In this document: positions 8,961 to 19,600 of the stretch, in pieces
Layout: every line of letters starts with the position of its first letter
Position numbering within the stretch: the stretch's first letter is position 1
DNA from: an uncultured Clostridia bacterium
GTDB lineage: Bacteria; Bacillota; Clostridia; Oscillospirales; Ruminococcaceae
Length of the DNA stretch: 40,098 bases
Direction of reading: 5' to 3'
NCBI GenBank assembly: GCA_945829235.1
Contig: CALZUA010000028.1
Span: forward strand, 1-40,098
Notes under the pieces: generated by a model
Database searches by the model: none
Told to the model about the DNA's origin: nothing
Seen by the model: only the letters and a program-made list of their open reading frames with translations
Translations under genes and position numbers: made by a program

Positions 8961-11690
8961 ATGCTGTACAACATACATTTCGAGGCGGCGGCTATTGCTT
9001 ATCTCATTGTTCTCAACATCTACATAAGGCTTCAGTTCACCGATACTTCGCCGAGCAACAAGTACTTTCGGTATCTCGCCGAAATGATGCTTGTTGCGGT
9101 TATGCTGGACGTGATAACCGCAACAACTATCAGCTATCATCAATATGTGCCGATATGGGCGAATGTGGCAATAAACTCCGTGTATTTTGCCGCAGACATC
9201 GTTATGGAATACATTTTCATAATGTACTGCGCGTACGCTACGTTTGGCACAAAGGATAAATGGCATATTCCTCAGATTGCGGGAATATTTGCACTTGTCT
9301 GCACTGTTATACTGATTACGAACCTGTTCACGGGCTGGGTGTTCTATTTTGACGAGAACGGCTATCAGCACGGACCTATTTATATGTTTGTTCACATAGT
9401 GCCGATTGTCGAGGAATCCCTTACGGCGGGAATGATGCTGATAAACTTCAAAAAATTCAACAAAAGACAACGCCTTTCCATTATTCTGTACATTCTGGTT
9501 CTGGCATCCGGTCCTGTCGTGCAAATCCTCTATCCGAACGTGCTGTTTATTCTGTTCACGGTATCTATCGGACTGATGTTGCTGATGTTCGGTATGGAAA
9601 CACCCGACTATCAGGCTCTCAACCGCACCATGAACGAGCTGAGAACAACCCGCGATGAAGCTGAGGAGGCTATGGCCGCCGCACAAATCGCAAGCCAAGC
9701 AAAATCCGAGTTCCTCACAAATATCTCGCACGAAATTCGCACTCCGATAAACGCAATCCTCGGCTACAACGAAATGGTGCTTCGGGATACCGAAAAAACC
9801 GATATCGCGCAGTACTGCGTGAATATCCAGAGCGCCGGAAAAACTTTGCTGTCGATGATTAGCGATATGCTCGACTACACCGAGATTGAAACCGGAAGCA
9901 TAAATATTGAGGAAACAAACTACTCCACCGCGTCTATGATTGCCGATATCACAACCTGCGGAAAATATTATGCCGAGAAGAAGGATATCGAAATCCGCGT
10001 TGACATCGATTCCAACATTCCCAAAATGCTCCACGGCGACAATGCCCGCATCACAAGAATTTTCAGCAACCTGCTGTCAAACTCCGTTAAATACACGGAT
10101 TTCGGTCATATCGATATCGTTATAAAATGGGAGCAGAAAAGCGAATTTACCGGCTGGATATACGCGGAGGTTACCGATACGGGTATAGGACTGCGCGATG
10201 AGGATATCGCAAGAATTACCTCCGCTTTTCAGCGCGCCGATAAAAAACGCAATCAGCATATTCAAGGGCTGGGTCTTGGACTCACCATCGTCACAAAGCT
10301 CCTTTCAATGATGGGTAGCCAGCTCTCTATTAAAAGCGAATACGGCAAGGGTACGTCTATCAGCTTCCGCTTGATGCAGGGTATCGTTGACCCAACGCCG
10401 CTCGGAAATGTGGACGAGCTTAACTGTATTCCCGAAAAAAGCACGTTGCGCCCCGGTTTTACTGCGCCCGATGCAAGACTGCTTGCGGTTGACGACAACA
10501 GTATGAATTTGGAGCTGTACCGCGGCAGTCTGAAAGATACAAAAATTCAGATTGATACCGCGATTAACGGTGTCGAAGCGCTTGAGCTTATCAGCCGTTA
10601 CAAATACGACCTGATTATTCTCGACCATATGATGCCGATTATGGACGGTATGGAAACGCTTAAAACTATCAAGAAGCAAAATCTTTGTCAGGGCGTGCCT
10701 ATCCTCGTGATTACCGCAAACGCAGTGCCCGGTGAAAAAAGCGTTTACCTCAACGCAGGCTTCGATGATTACCTCTCAAAGCCCGTGTCCAGCCGTCAGC
10801 TTCTCGAGGCTGTCCGAAAGCACCTCCCCGAGAACCTTATCCGTCCCGATAACGCCGGTTCGCTCTTTGATGAAGAGGAAACGTCCGCAGACGGTGCTTT
10901 TGAACGGCTTTCTGCGTTCCTTGATGTAAATTCGGCTATGCAGTTCTGTTGCAACAACGAGGCGCTTTATTTGCAGATTGTCAACACCTATGTTGCGGAA
11001 AATCGGCTGGAGGTTATCCGAAATTACTTTGAGGAAAAGGATTTCGACAACTACCGTATTCAAGTCCACGCGCTGAAAAGCGGCTCTCGGACTATCGGTG
11101 CAGGCGAGTTCTCCGACCGCGCGTTCTCGCTTGAAATGGCGGCAAAAAACGGCGATACCGAGTTTATTCTCGAAAACACCGAGGCGTTGCTCAATGAATA
11201 CAGCGAGCTTCTTGAGCGTATAAAAGCCGCTCTGGACAGCTCTGACGAGGTTGTTGAAAACAGCGGCTTGAGCGTGCTGTATATCGATGACGACTTGATG
11301 TACCGCAGTATGATAAAGCGAATGCTCCGTGACGGCTTTGGCAATATCACGATTAAGCAATCCGCCGAGGAAGCGCTGGATATGCTCAACGCAATATCCT
11401 CCGAAGCGCAGGAAAACGGCACCGCACCCGAGTTGCCGAATATCATTCTGCTTGACCTCAACCTCAGCGGTTCAGACGGGCTTTCCCTGCTCAAAAATCT
11501 GAAAGCAAACGAATTGTACAGCTACATTCCCGTGGTGATTTACACCTCCGATGACGACAGGGAAACTCAGCTGAAATGTCTGCGTGCGGGTGCGGCGGAT
11601 TTCTTTGCAAAGCCCGCTGATTGGGAAATCCTCACCGAGCGTCTGAAGCGACTTGCGGTTGTTCCCGAACAAACAGCTGTTTCTCTTTGA
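8961..11690 (+). CDS. 7TM hybrid histidine kinase, HK-REC-Hpt-REC
   Basis: 909 residues from ATG 8961; AGGGGGC at 8947-8953 is well placed for it but too close to a TTG at 8955. Residues ~6-215 form about seven membrane helices with short loops. A coiled coil leads to HisKA (H257 in [10 protein letters not shown]), HATPase (NLLSNSVKY; GLGLGLTIV), a receiver (D555 in ILDHMMPIMDG), an Hpt domain with intact H703 (VHALKSGSRTIGA), and a second, C-terminal receiver (D832 in LLDLNLSGSDG). A complete His-Asp-His-Asp relay is therefore encoded in one chain. There is no DNA-binding, cyclase or phosphodiesterase output in it or in the operon. The paralogous kinase two genes upstream has the same order but a dead Hpt, suggesting duplication and divergence. 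A strong terminator follows. Confidence 0.93.
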   Translation: MLYNIHFEAAAIAYLIVLNIYIRLQFTDTSPSNKYFRYLAEMMLVAVMLDVITATTISYHQYVPIWANVAINSVYFAADIVMEYIFIMYCAYATFGTKDKWHIPQIAGIFALVCTVILITNLFTGWVFYFDENGYQHGPIYMFVHIVPIVEESLTAGMMLINFKKFNKRQRLSIILYILVLASGPVVQILYPNVLFILFTVSIGLMLLMFGMETPDYQALNRTMNELRTTRDEAEEAMAAAQIASQAKSEFLTNISHEIRTPINAILGYNEMVLRDTEKTDIAQYCVNIQSAGKTLLSMISDMLDYTEIETGSINIEETNYSTASMIADITTCGKYYAEKKDIEIRVDIDSNIPKMLHGDNARITRIFSNLLSNSVKYTDFGHIDIVIKWEQKSEFTGWIYAEVTDTGIGLRDEDIARITSAFQRADKKRNQHIQGLGLGLTIVTKLLSMMGSQLSIKSEYGKGTSISFRLMQGIVDPTPLGNVDELNCIPEKSTLRPGFTAPDARLLAVDDNSMNLELYRGSLKDTKIQIDTAINGVEALELISRYKYDLIILDHMMPIMDGMETLKTIKKQNLCQGVPILVITANAVPGEKSVYLNAGFDDYLSKPVSSRQLLEAVRKHLPENLIRPDNAGSLFDEEETSADGAFERLSAFLDVNSAMQFCCNNEALYLQIVNTYVAENRLEVIRNYFEEKDFDNYRIQVHALKSGSRTIGAGEFSDRAFSLEMAAKNGDTEFILENTEALLNEYSELLERIKAALDSSDEVVENSGLSVLYIDDDLMYRSMIKRMLRDGFGNITIKQSAEEALDMLNAISSEAQENGTAPELPNIILLDLNLSGSDGLSLLKNLKANELYSYIPVVIYTSDDDRETQLKCLRAGAADFFAKPADWEILTERLKRLAVVPEQTAVSL

Positions 11691-11743
11691 CCGCTCAGCT
11701 ATTCGGATTTGCTGTTTTCTCAAATACAATTTTTTACAAAACA

Positions 11744-11784
11744 GCGAGCCAAAAGCATTTATTCCCTTTTGGCTCGCTTTTGTT
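11744..11784 (+). terminator. strong intrinsic terminator of the phosphorelay operon
   Basis: A perfect 12-bp stem, GCGAGCCAAAAG paired with CTTTTGGCTCGC (loop of 10), followed by TTTTGTT. It separates the phosphorelay operon from the MATE-NRPS operon. Confidence 0.93.
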
Positions 11785-11839
11785 ATACAACAATTTTTAT
11801 GCCACGAACCGAATGTTGCAGTTTTGTTGCATTTATTAT

Positions 11840-11847
11840 GGTATAAT
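11840..11847 (+). promoter_or_regulatory. extended -10 promoter of the MATE-NRPS operon
   Basis: TATAAT at 11842-11847 is preceded by TG with one base between (TGGTATAAT), an extended -10 element. No good -35 at 16-18 bp is seen; TTGCAG at 11816-11821 is 20 bp away. The promoter may be weak or need an activator. It lies after the terminator at 11744-11784. Confidence 0.55.
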
Positions 11848-11900
11848 TTCTTTGTGGAATTTATATAATGAGCCAAAATTGATTTGTTTAGAGGTAAACT

Positions 11901-13658
11901 ATGGCAACTACAGTTATGGGACGAAATCCCGCCACAATCAACAAAAAATACACCGAATACCTTCTGCCGACCGTCCTTACGGCTATGGCAACAAACATCG
12001 CGAATATTGTCGATTCGATGATGGCAGGTAATCTCCTCGGAGTTGATGCGCTGTCGGCTATCAGCATTTTGTCGCCGATATCTCAGCTTTATTTTTCCCT
12101 TACAATAATGTTCGGGCTGGGCGCGTCAAGCATTATTGCCGTTGCAAAGGGCAAAAACGACGCTCAAAAAGCAAACCGAATCTTTACAGCCGAGCTGTTG
12201 GTTCTGGGGATTTTGAGCGTTGTGCTTATCACCGTACAGCTTGTTTTTGCGGACGGAATTTGCTCTCTGCTCATCACGGGTGACGATACGGTTCACGCGC
12301 TTGCTTACGACTACTACATACCGTTCATAATCGGCACGCCGATTCAGCTTTTCCTTTTGTGCGCGATTTATCTTGTCCGCGCCGACAACCGCCCGCGCTT
12401 CTCTTCAAACATAATCATCATCGCAAATGTAGTAAATCTCGGGCTGGATTATGTGTTTATGGGCGTTCTCGATATGGGAATAAAAGGCTCGTCGTGGGCA
12501 ACCGTGGCGGGAAATCTGGTCGGATTTATCATTCTGCTGACGCATTTTATCTCGGGGAAAAGCACGGTTCGCTTTGATTTTTCCGTGCTGAAAAAGCCGA
12601 GGGAGTTCTTTGGAATTGTCGGCGAATTTTTCACGGTTGGCTTGTCGGGAGCGCTCGGAACAATGCTGATTACCGTGAAAATGTTCTTCCTCAACACCAT
12701 TATTCTGGATATCGGCGGTTTCGACGGTATGATATCATACTCGGTTTGCCGACCGTGCCAAATCCTGATTTCAATGTTTATCACGGGCGCGTCGCAGACT
12801 ATGATTCTTATCACAAGCGTCTGCCTCGGCGAAAAGGATTATGACGGTATACGCTATGCATTCCGGCGAGCGTTTTCCGTGCTCGCGGTTGCAAGTGCCG
12901 TGATAACGCTCGGTCTTTGTGCAATGTCCGAGATTTTCATAAAGATGTTCGGCATTGTCACGGAACACGATATCGCAAACGCAATGCCCGCGTTGCAGAT
13001 AAACGCGCTTTCCCTGCCGTTCCTCGCGCTGTCGTTTTTGCTTTTGTACTACTATATGTCAACAAAACGCAAAGCCCTTTCAACAACAATCGCCGTGCTT
13101 AACGGAATTGTTCTTCAGATACCGTCGTCGCTTATCTTGGGAAATCTTTTCGGTATAAACGGCGTGTGGTGGTCGTTTGTTGCCGCGCAGGTTGGAACGG
13201 TTATTGTTGTTTATATAATCACCCTTGTTATCAGGAAAAAATCAAAGGGCAAATACAAAAACTTTTATCTTCTCGACACAAACGACAATGATGAAATCAC
13301 ATCGATTTCGTTCAAGTCCACAAAGGAAAACGCTTCGGCAATTCCGATGTATCTCGAATCGTTTCTCGTTTCTCACGGCACGGAGAAAAATAAAGCAAAC
13401 CGCGTTGCCGTGGCGATTGAGGGATTTTTGGGTAATCTCGCGCAACACAATTTAAACAAAAGGGACGCGGATATCGATATCCGTTTACTGAGCAACGCCG
13501 AGGAAATTATCATCTCAATCCGAACCAACGGCAAGCTCTTTGACTTCACCGCCGAGGATAGTGAGGAAATGTCCGATATAAGCGTGGTTAGGGCAATCTC
13601 AAAAAGCGTTGAATATTCAAGCGTTCTCGGCTTCAACAGGCTGATAATTAAAATTTGA
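11901..13658 (+). CDS. MATE-family exporter with C-terminal HATPase-like domain
   Basis: Residues ~1-450 form the twelve hydrophobic helices of a MATE (NorM/DinF-type) drug/sodium or proton antiporter, with the usual early segment TNIANIVDSMMAGNLLG. Classical MATE proteins end near 450-460 residues; this one has 585. The extra ~120 residues resemble the RsbW/anti-sigma-type HATPase fold: EGFLGNLAQHN looks like the E...N box, and the end ISVVRAISKSVEYSSVLGFNRLIIKI-type segment resembles the last helix and strands, although the glycine-rich lid is poorly preserved. ATP binding is therefore uncertain. RBS GAGGT precedes the ATG. The NRPS starts 15 bases after its stop, so it is the likely exporter of the peptide product, perhaps gated by its cytoplasmic domain. 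Confidence 0.85.
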   Translation: MATTVMGRNPATINKKYTEYLLPTVLTAMATNIANIVDSMMAGNLLGVDALSAISILSPISQLYFSLTIMFGLGASSIIAVAKGKNDAQKANRIFTAELLVLGILSVVLITVQLVFADGICSLLITGDDTVHALAYDYYIPFIIGTPIQLFLLCAIYLVRADNRPRFSSNIIIIANVVNLGLDYVFMGVLDMGIKGSSWATVAGNLVGFIILLTHFISGKSTVRFDFSVLKKPREFFGIVGEFFTVGLSGALGTMLITVKMFFLNTIILDIGGFDGMISYSVCRPCQILISMFITGASQTMILITSVCLGEKDYDGIRYAFRRAFSVLAVASAVITLGLCAMSEIFIKMFGIVTEHDIANAMPALQINALSLPFLALSFLLLYYYMSTKRKALSTTIAVLNGIVLQIPSSLILGNLFGINGVWWSFVAAQVGTVIVVYIITLVIRKKSKGKYKNFYLLDTNDNDEITSISFKSTKENASAIPMYLESFLVSHGTEKNKANRVAVAIEGFLGNLAQHNLNKRDADIDIRLLSNAEEIIISIRTNGKLFDFTAEDSEEMSDISVVRAISKSVEYSSVLGFNRLIIKI

Positions 13659-13673
13659 TAAGAGGTGCTCAAA

Positions 13674-16600
13674 ATGAATAATCAGAAAAAGACTGTTCTG
13701 TCAAAAACCGAATACGGAATTTATGTTGACTTTGCGCAAAATCCTCAAAGCACGGCGTATGCTGTCGCGCGTAATTTTTCTTTTGACAAGGACACCGATG
13801 TCGAAAAGCTGAAAAAAGCCGTTGAAAAGGTAATCGACAATCACCCGTATCTCAAATCCCGCCTCAGCTTTGATGAAAACGGAAATGTCTGCAAGTGCAT
13901 TTTCGACGAGCCCGCGGCTGTTGAGGTCAAGGAAATGCGCTCGGCGGACTTTGACAAGCAGGCGCTTATTCTGCCGTTTGATTTGATGAACGACAGGCTT
14001 TACAGGTGCTGTATCGTCAAGACGGAATGTGCGGTACTGCTATGTCTGAACTTTCACCACATCATTTTTGACGGGTTTTCCGTGCGTGTTCTTATTGAAG
14101 ATGTAAACAAAGTGCTAAACGGAGAGCCGCTCGAGCCTGAGCTTTTCACGGGAAATGACGTTTCCGAGGAGGAGGTTGAACGCCGCTCTACGCCCGAATT
14201 TGACGAGGCGAAAAAATATTACGAGTCCGTTTTCGGCGGGCTGGAGCTTGAATCCGTTCCGATTAGCGACAAGAACGAAGGCAATCCCAAGGTCAGGAAA
14301 ATCCGCTTCGATTTCAGCGCGTTCAATGCCGATGATATCAAAAGCTTTGCCCACGCTCACGGTATAAAAACAAGCGCGCTTTTCACGGGTGTGTTTGGGT
14401 TTGTTTTGGCAAAATTCGCAGGTGCGGAGGAGAGCCTGTTCTCGACAATCTTCAACGGCAGAAGCCAAAAACTTGCGAAAAGCTGTGGAATGTTCGTCAA
14501 GACTTTCCCCGTTTACTGCAACGAAAAAACCGATGATACCGCGCAGTATCTCCGCGGCATCGATGTTCAGCTTGACAATAACCGAAAATACGACTTGTAC
14601 TCCTACGCGGACATTTGCGCGGATTTGCAGATAAATCCGCAGGTTCTTTTCACATATCAGGGCGACGTTTTGCATAGCGTAAACTGCGGCGGACAGCAGG
14701 TTGCTGTCGAGAGAATTGACTCGACCGACCCGAAATCGGCGATAACGTTCGAGGTGTACAGAGAAAACGGCGGTTTCTTTGCAACGCTTGAATACAGGGT
14801 TGACTTGTACGAGGAGGAAACAATTCTGATTTTCGCGCGTTGCTTTGAAAAGGCGGTTTGCGAGTTCCTAAACAAGCAGAATTTGAGCGAAATTTCACTC
14901 GCCGACAGCGAACAGCTAGCCCTTATCGACAGCTTTAACAAGACGGAAAATGCCTACGATACAAGCAAAACCGTTGTTGATTTGTTCCGTGAGCAAGCGG
15001 CGGCAAACCCCGAAAATACTGCGGTTGTGTACCTCGACAAGCGTTATACATACAAGCAGGTTGACGAGATTTCCGACAGGATTGCGGGGTATATCTCAGC
15101 GCTCGGTATCGGCAGAGAGGACGTTGTGTCTATCCTAATTCCGCGGTGCGAGTATATGGTTATCGCGTCAATGGGCGCGTCAAAAGCCGGTGCCGCGTAT
15201 CAGCCGCTTGACCCGTCTTATCCGTCCGAGCGACTTGAATTTATGCTCAAGGACGCGGACGCAAAGCTGTTGATTGCAGACAAACAGTTGCTTGAACGTG
15301 TGCCGAATTACAGCGGAAAAGTGTTGCTTTTGGAGGAAATCCCCGCGCTCCCCGAGTGTACGAAAATCCCCGAAGCACCCAAGCCGCAGGACTTGTTTAT
15401 CCTGCTCTACACCTCGGGTTCAACGGGCGTGCCGAAGGGCGTTATGCTCGAGCACGGAAATATTGCGTCCTTCTGCAACTGGTACAGAAATTACTACAAT
15501 TTAACGGCGCAGTCGAGAGCCGCCGCTTACGCAAGCTTCGGTTTTGACGCGAATATGATGGATATGTACCCGACGCTCACGGCGGGCGCGGCGCTGTATA
15601 TCATCAGCGAGGATATCCGCCTTGACCTGATGGCTATGGAGAAATTCTTCAACGAAAACGAAATCACCCATAGCTTTATGACAACTCAGGTCGGCAGACA
15701 GTTTGCACTCGAAACTAACTGCAAGAACTTGAAATATCTCTCGGTGGGCGGTGAAAAGCTGGTTCCCACAAATCCCGAGAAGAGCTTTGATTTCGTCAAT
15801 ATTTACGGTCCTACCGAGTGTACAATTTGTGTAACCTCATTTGAGGTTGACAAGAATTATCTTCGCGTACCGATAGGAAAAGCCCTCGATAACACCAAGC
15901 TCTATGTTGTCGATAAACACGGCAGAATTTTGCCGCCGTGCGTTCCCGGTGAGCTTTGGATTGCGGGTTACGGCGTGTCGAGAGGTTATCTGAACCGTCC
16001 CGAGCAGACCGCGAAAACCTTTATCCAAAACCCGTTCACCGATGAAATGGGCTACGAGCGCGTTTACAGAACCGGTGATATCGTGCGTTATCTGCCCGAT
16101 GGAAACATCGATTTTGTCGGCAGAAACGACGGTCAGGTGAAAATCCGCGGCTTCAGAATTGAGCTTTCCGAGGTGGAAAAGGTTATCCGCGAATTTGACG
16201 GGATAAAGGACGCGGCTGTTATTGCGCGCACTCTTCCTTCGGGTGGACAGTCCATAAATGCGTACATCACCGCCGATGAAAAAATCGATATCGCAAAGCT
16301 CAACGAGTTTATCGAGAGCCGCAAGCCTTATTATATGGTTCCCGAAGCGACTATGCAGATAGATGAAATTCCGCTCACGGTCAACGGTAAGGTTGACAAG
16401 AGAAAACTGCTTGAAATCAAGCCCGCTCCCAAAGAACAGGCCGACAGTGCCGCTGTTTCAAAGCCTTTGACGGTGCTTGAAAAGAAGCTTTCCGAGATTG
16501 TCGCGAAAATTATCGGGCACAACGAGTTCGGCGTTTCCGATGACCTTTTGCGCGCGGGAATGAACTCGCTGTCTATCATCAAGCTTGCCGTTGAGCTGAA

Positions 16601-19600
16601 CAAGCAGTTTGGCTTTGAGGCAAAGGTCAAGAAGCTGATGAAGGGATTTTCGGTTATTACGCTCGAAAACGAGATTCAGGAATTTATCCTGAGCGGGCAT
16701 TTCTCGGTTCAATCGCAGAAAATGCAAAATGCACGCAAAGCCGCTTACCCGCTGTCAAAAACTCAGCTCGGCGTGTATCTCGACTGTATGCGAAACCCGT
16801 TCAGCACGCTTTACAACATTCCGGCAATGCTCAAATTCCCGAAAACAGTCGATGTCAACCGGCTCTCCGACAGCGTTAAGACGGTAATTCTCGCGCACCC
16901 CTATGTTTTCACTCACCTCACAACTCAAAACGATGATGTTGAGCAGGTTTATCCCGAAAAATCCGAAATTGAAATCCCCGTTAAAACTATTACGGAAGAG
17001 GAACTTGCCGAGCTGAAAACCGACTTTGTTAAACAGTATAATCTGCAAAAAGCTCCGCTTTTCAGAATTTTGCTCGTTCAAACCGAGGAAAATGTTTATA
17101 TCCTGCTTGATTTCCACCACCTCATTTTTGACGGCGCTTCGCTGAATATACTTTTAACTCAGCTCAAAACCGTGTACGAGGGCGGCGAGGTTAAGCCCGA
17201 GGAATATACCTATTTTGATTATGTTGAGGACGAGATTAAGGCTGAAAACGGCGAGGATTATCGCGCCGCCGAGCGTTTCTTCGATGAAATGCTGAGGGAC
17301 TTTGAGTCTGCGTCCGAGATAACTCCCGACCTTGGCGGGTTGCCCGAAAACGGCGTTTGCGGTGAGGCTGTTGTTCCGTTTGAGATGCCGATTTTCGAGG
17401 AATTTTGCGCCAAAAACGGCGTAACCCCCGCTCAGCTTTTCCTCGCGGGTTCATTCTACGCGGTATCGCGCTTCGTGAACAGCCGAAACGTTTTCCTCAG
17501 CACAATCAGCAACGGCAGAAGCGATATGCGGCTTACGGACTGCTTCGGTATGTTCGTCAAGACTTTGCCCGTGGGAATCGAGGTTGAGGACATTTCCGCG
17601 CTCGATTTTGTTCAGAAAACAAAGGCTGTGTTTACGGGCGCAATCGAAAATGAAATCTATCCTTACGCGAAAATCTGCACGAAATTCGGCTACGCACCGA
17701 ACATCATGTACGAGTATCAGCTCGGTGTTACTGACGAGCTTGTTATTGACGGAAAAACTGTTGAGAAAAATATTCTCGAGCTCGAAAAGTCAAAATTCAA
17801 GGTTTCTATCCGCATCGAAAGCCACAACGGACAGCCTTGCGTTGTCATTCACTATAACGACGCGCTTTACTCAAGCGAGCTTATGGCAACGCTTGCAAGC
17901 TCGATTTTGAACACGGTTAAGCAGATTGTCGGCAACCCTAGCGGCAAAATCAGAAGCGTTTCATTGCTCGATGATGAACAGCTCCGCGAAATCAAGAGCT
18001 TTTCGTCAACGCTTCTTGCGCCGGTTGAAGATGAACTGCTCCACAAAATGTTCGAGAAACAAGCGGCAAAAACTCCCGACAAAAACGCGCTTGTTGCCGG
18101 CGACAAAACGCTTTCTTATGCGGAGCTTGACCGCCTCGCGAACATCACCGCAAACTCGCTTATCGCAAATGGCTTCAAAAAGGGCGGGAAAGCGGTTGTG
18201 CTCCTTGAAAGAACCTCGAAATTCTTCACCACGATTTTCGGTATCCTCAAAGCAGGCGGCGCGTTTATTCCCACCTGCCCCGATTATCCGAAGGAGCGTA
18301 TCGACAGCATTATCGAGGACAGCGAAGCGGATTTTGTGATAACCGAGGGAGATTTGCTCGGTGCTTACGACAAAACCGTGAATGTTGACGAGCTTCTTGC
18401 GGGCAACAACTCCGAAAATCCCAACGTTGACGTTTGCGGCGAGGATTTGGCTTACCTCATCTACACCTCCGGTTCAACGGGCAAGCCGAAGGGCGTTATG
18501 TTGCGCCACAAGGGAATTTGCAACTACTTGACGTACAGCAACGCCAACACTCACGTTAAGAACATAGTTGACAAGGGCAGCGTTTACGGCTCGGTTACAA
18601 CCGTTTCGTTCGATATGTCGCTCAAGGAAACTGTTTTGTCGCTCTGCAACGGCTTGACGCTTGTTTTCGCCGATGATGAGCAGACGGTAAATCCCATCGC
18701 GCTTGCTCGGTTGTTGAGGGAAAACAATGTTGACGTGTTCAACTCAACGCCGTCACGTTTGCTTCAATATATGGAGCTTGACGAATTTGCCGAGGCTATG
18801 GCGAACTGCAAGGTTATCCTCTCGGGCGGTGAAAAATACCCCGACAAGCTCCTCAAACTCCTGCGCGAAAAGACCTCGGCGACAATACTGAATACCTACG
18901 GACCAACCGAAATTACCGTTTCGTCCAACTGCAAGGACTTGACCAATGCCGATGAAATCTCAATCGGAAAGCCGCTTATGAACTACATCGAGCACATTGT
19001 CGATACCGACGGAAATCTGCTCCCCGTGGGTGTTGTCGGCGAGCTTTTGATATCGGGTATCGGTGTTGCAAAGGGCTACAACAAGCTCCCCGAACAGACG
19101 AAAAAAGCGTTTATCGAGTTCAACGGTGAGCGCACCTACCGCTCCGGCGACTACGCAAAATGGACGAAAAACGGCGATGTCATTATCCTCGGCAGAACCG
19201 ATAATCAGGTTAAACTGCGCGGTCTTAGAATTGAGCTGGGTGAGATTGAAAAGTGCCTGTCGAACATCAACGGAGTAAAGAGCGCGATTGCCCTTATCCG
19301 AAAGGTGAACAAAGCGGACGCAATCTGCGCGTATTTTACCGCGGAAACTCAGCTCAGCGAGGAGTTTATCAGAAGCGAGCTGGAAAAATCGCTCACCGAT
19401 TATATGATACCGACAGCGTATGTTCAGCTTGAAAGTATGCCGCTCACCCCGAACGGCAAAATCAACACAAAACTGCTCCCCGAGCCGATTGCCGCAACCA
19501 AAAAGAACGGCACCGAAGCTAAAACCAAGTTTGAAAAGACGCTCTGCGATATTTACGCAAAGGTCCTCGAGCTTGACAAGGTGTACGCAAACGACAGCTT

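Noticed and set aside
8556-10034. Long minus-strand ORF of 492 codons opposite the CheY-like and 7TM kinase genes
   Set aside because: It is a mirror of codon bias in the plus-strand genes: those have RBSs, family motifs and operon spacing, while this frame has no recognisable domain and is rich in His, Asn and Arg as antisense frames are.
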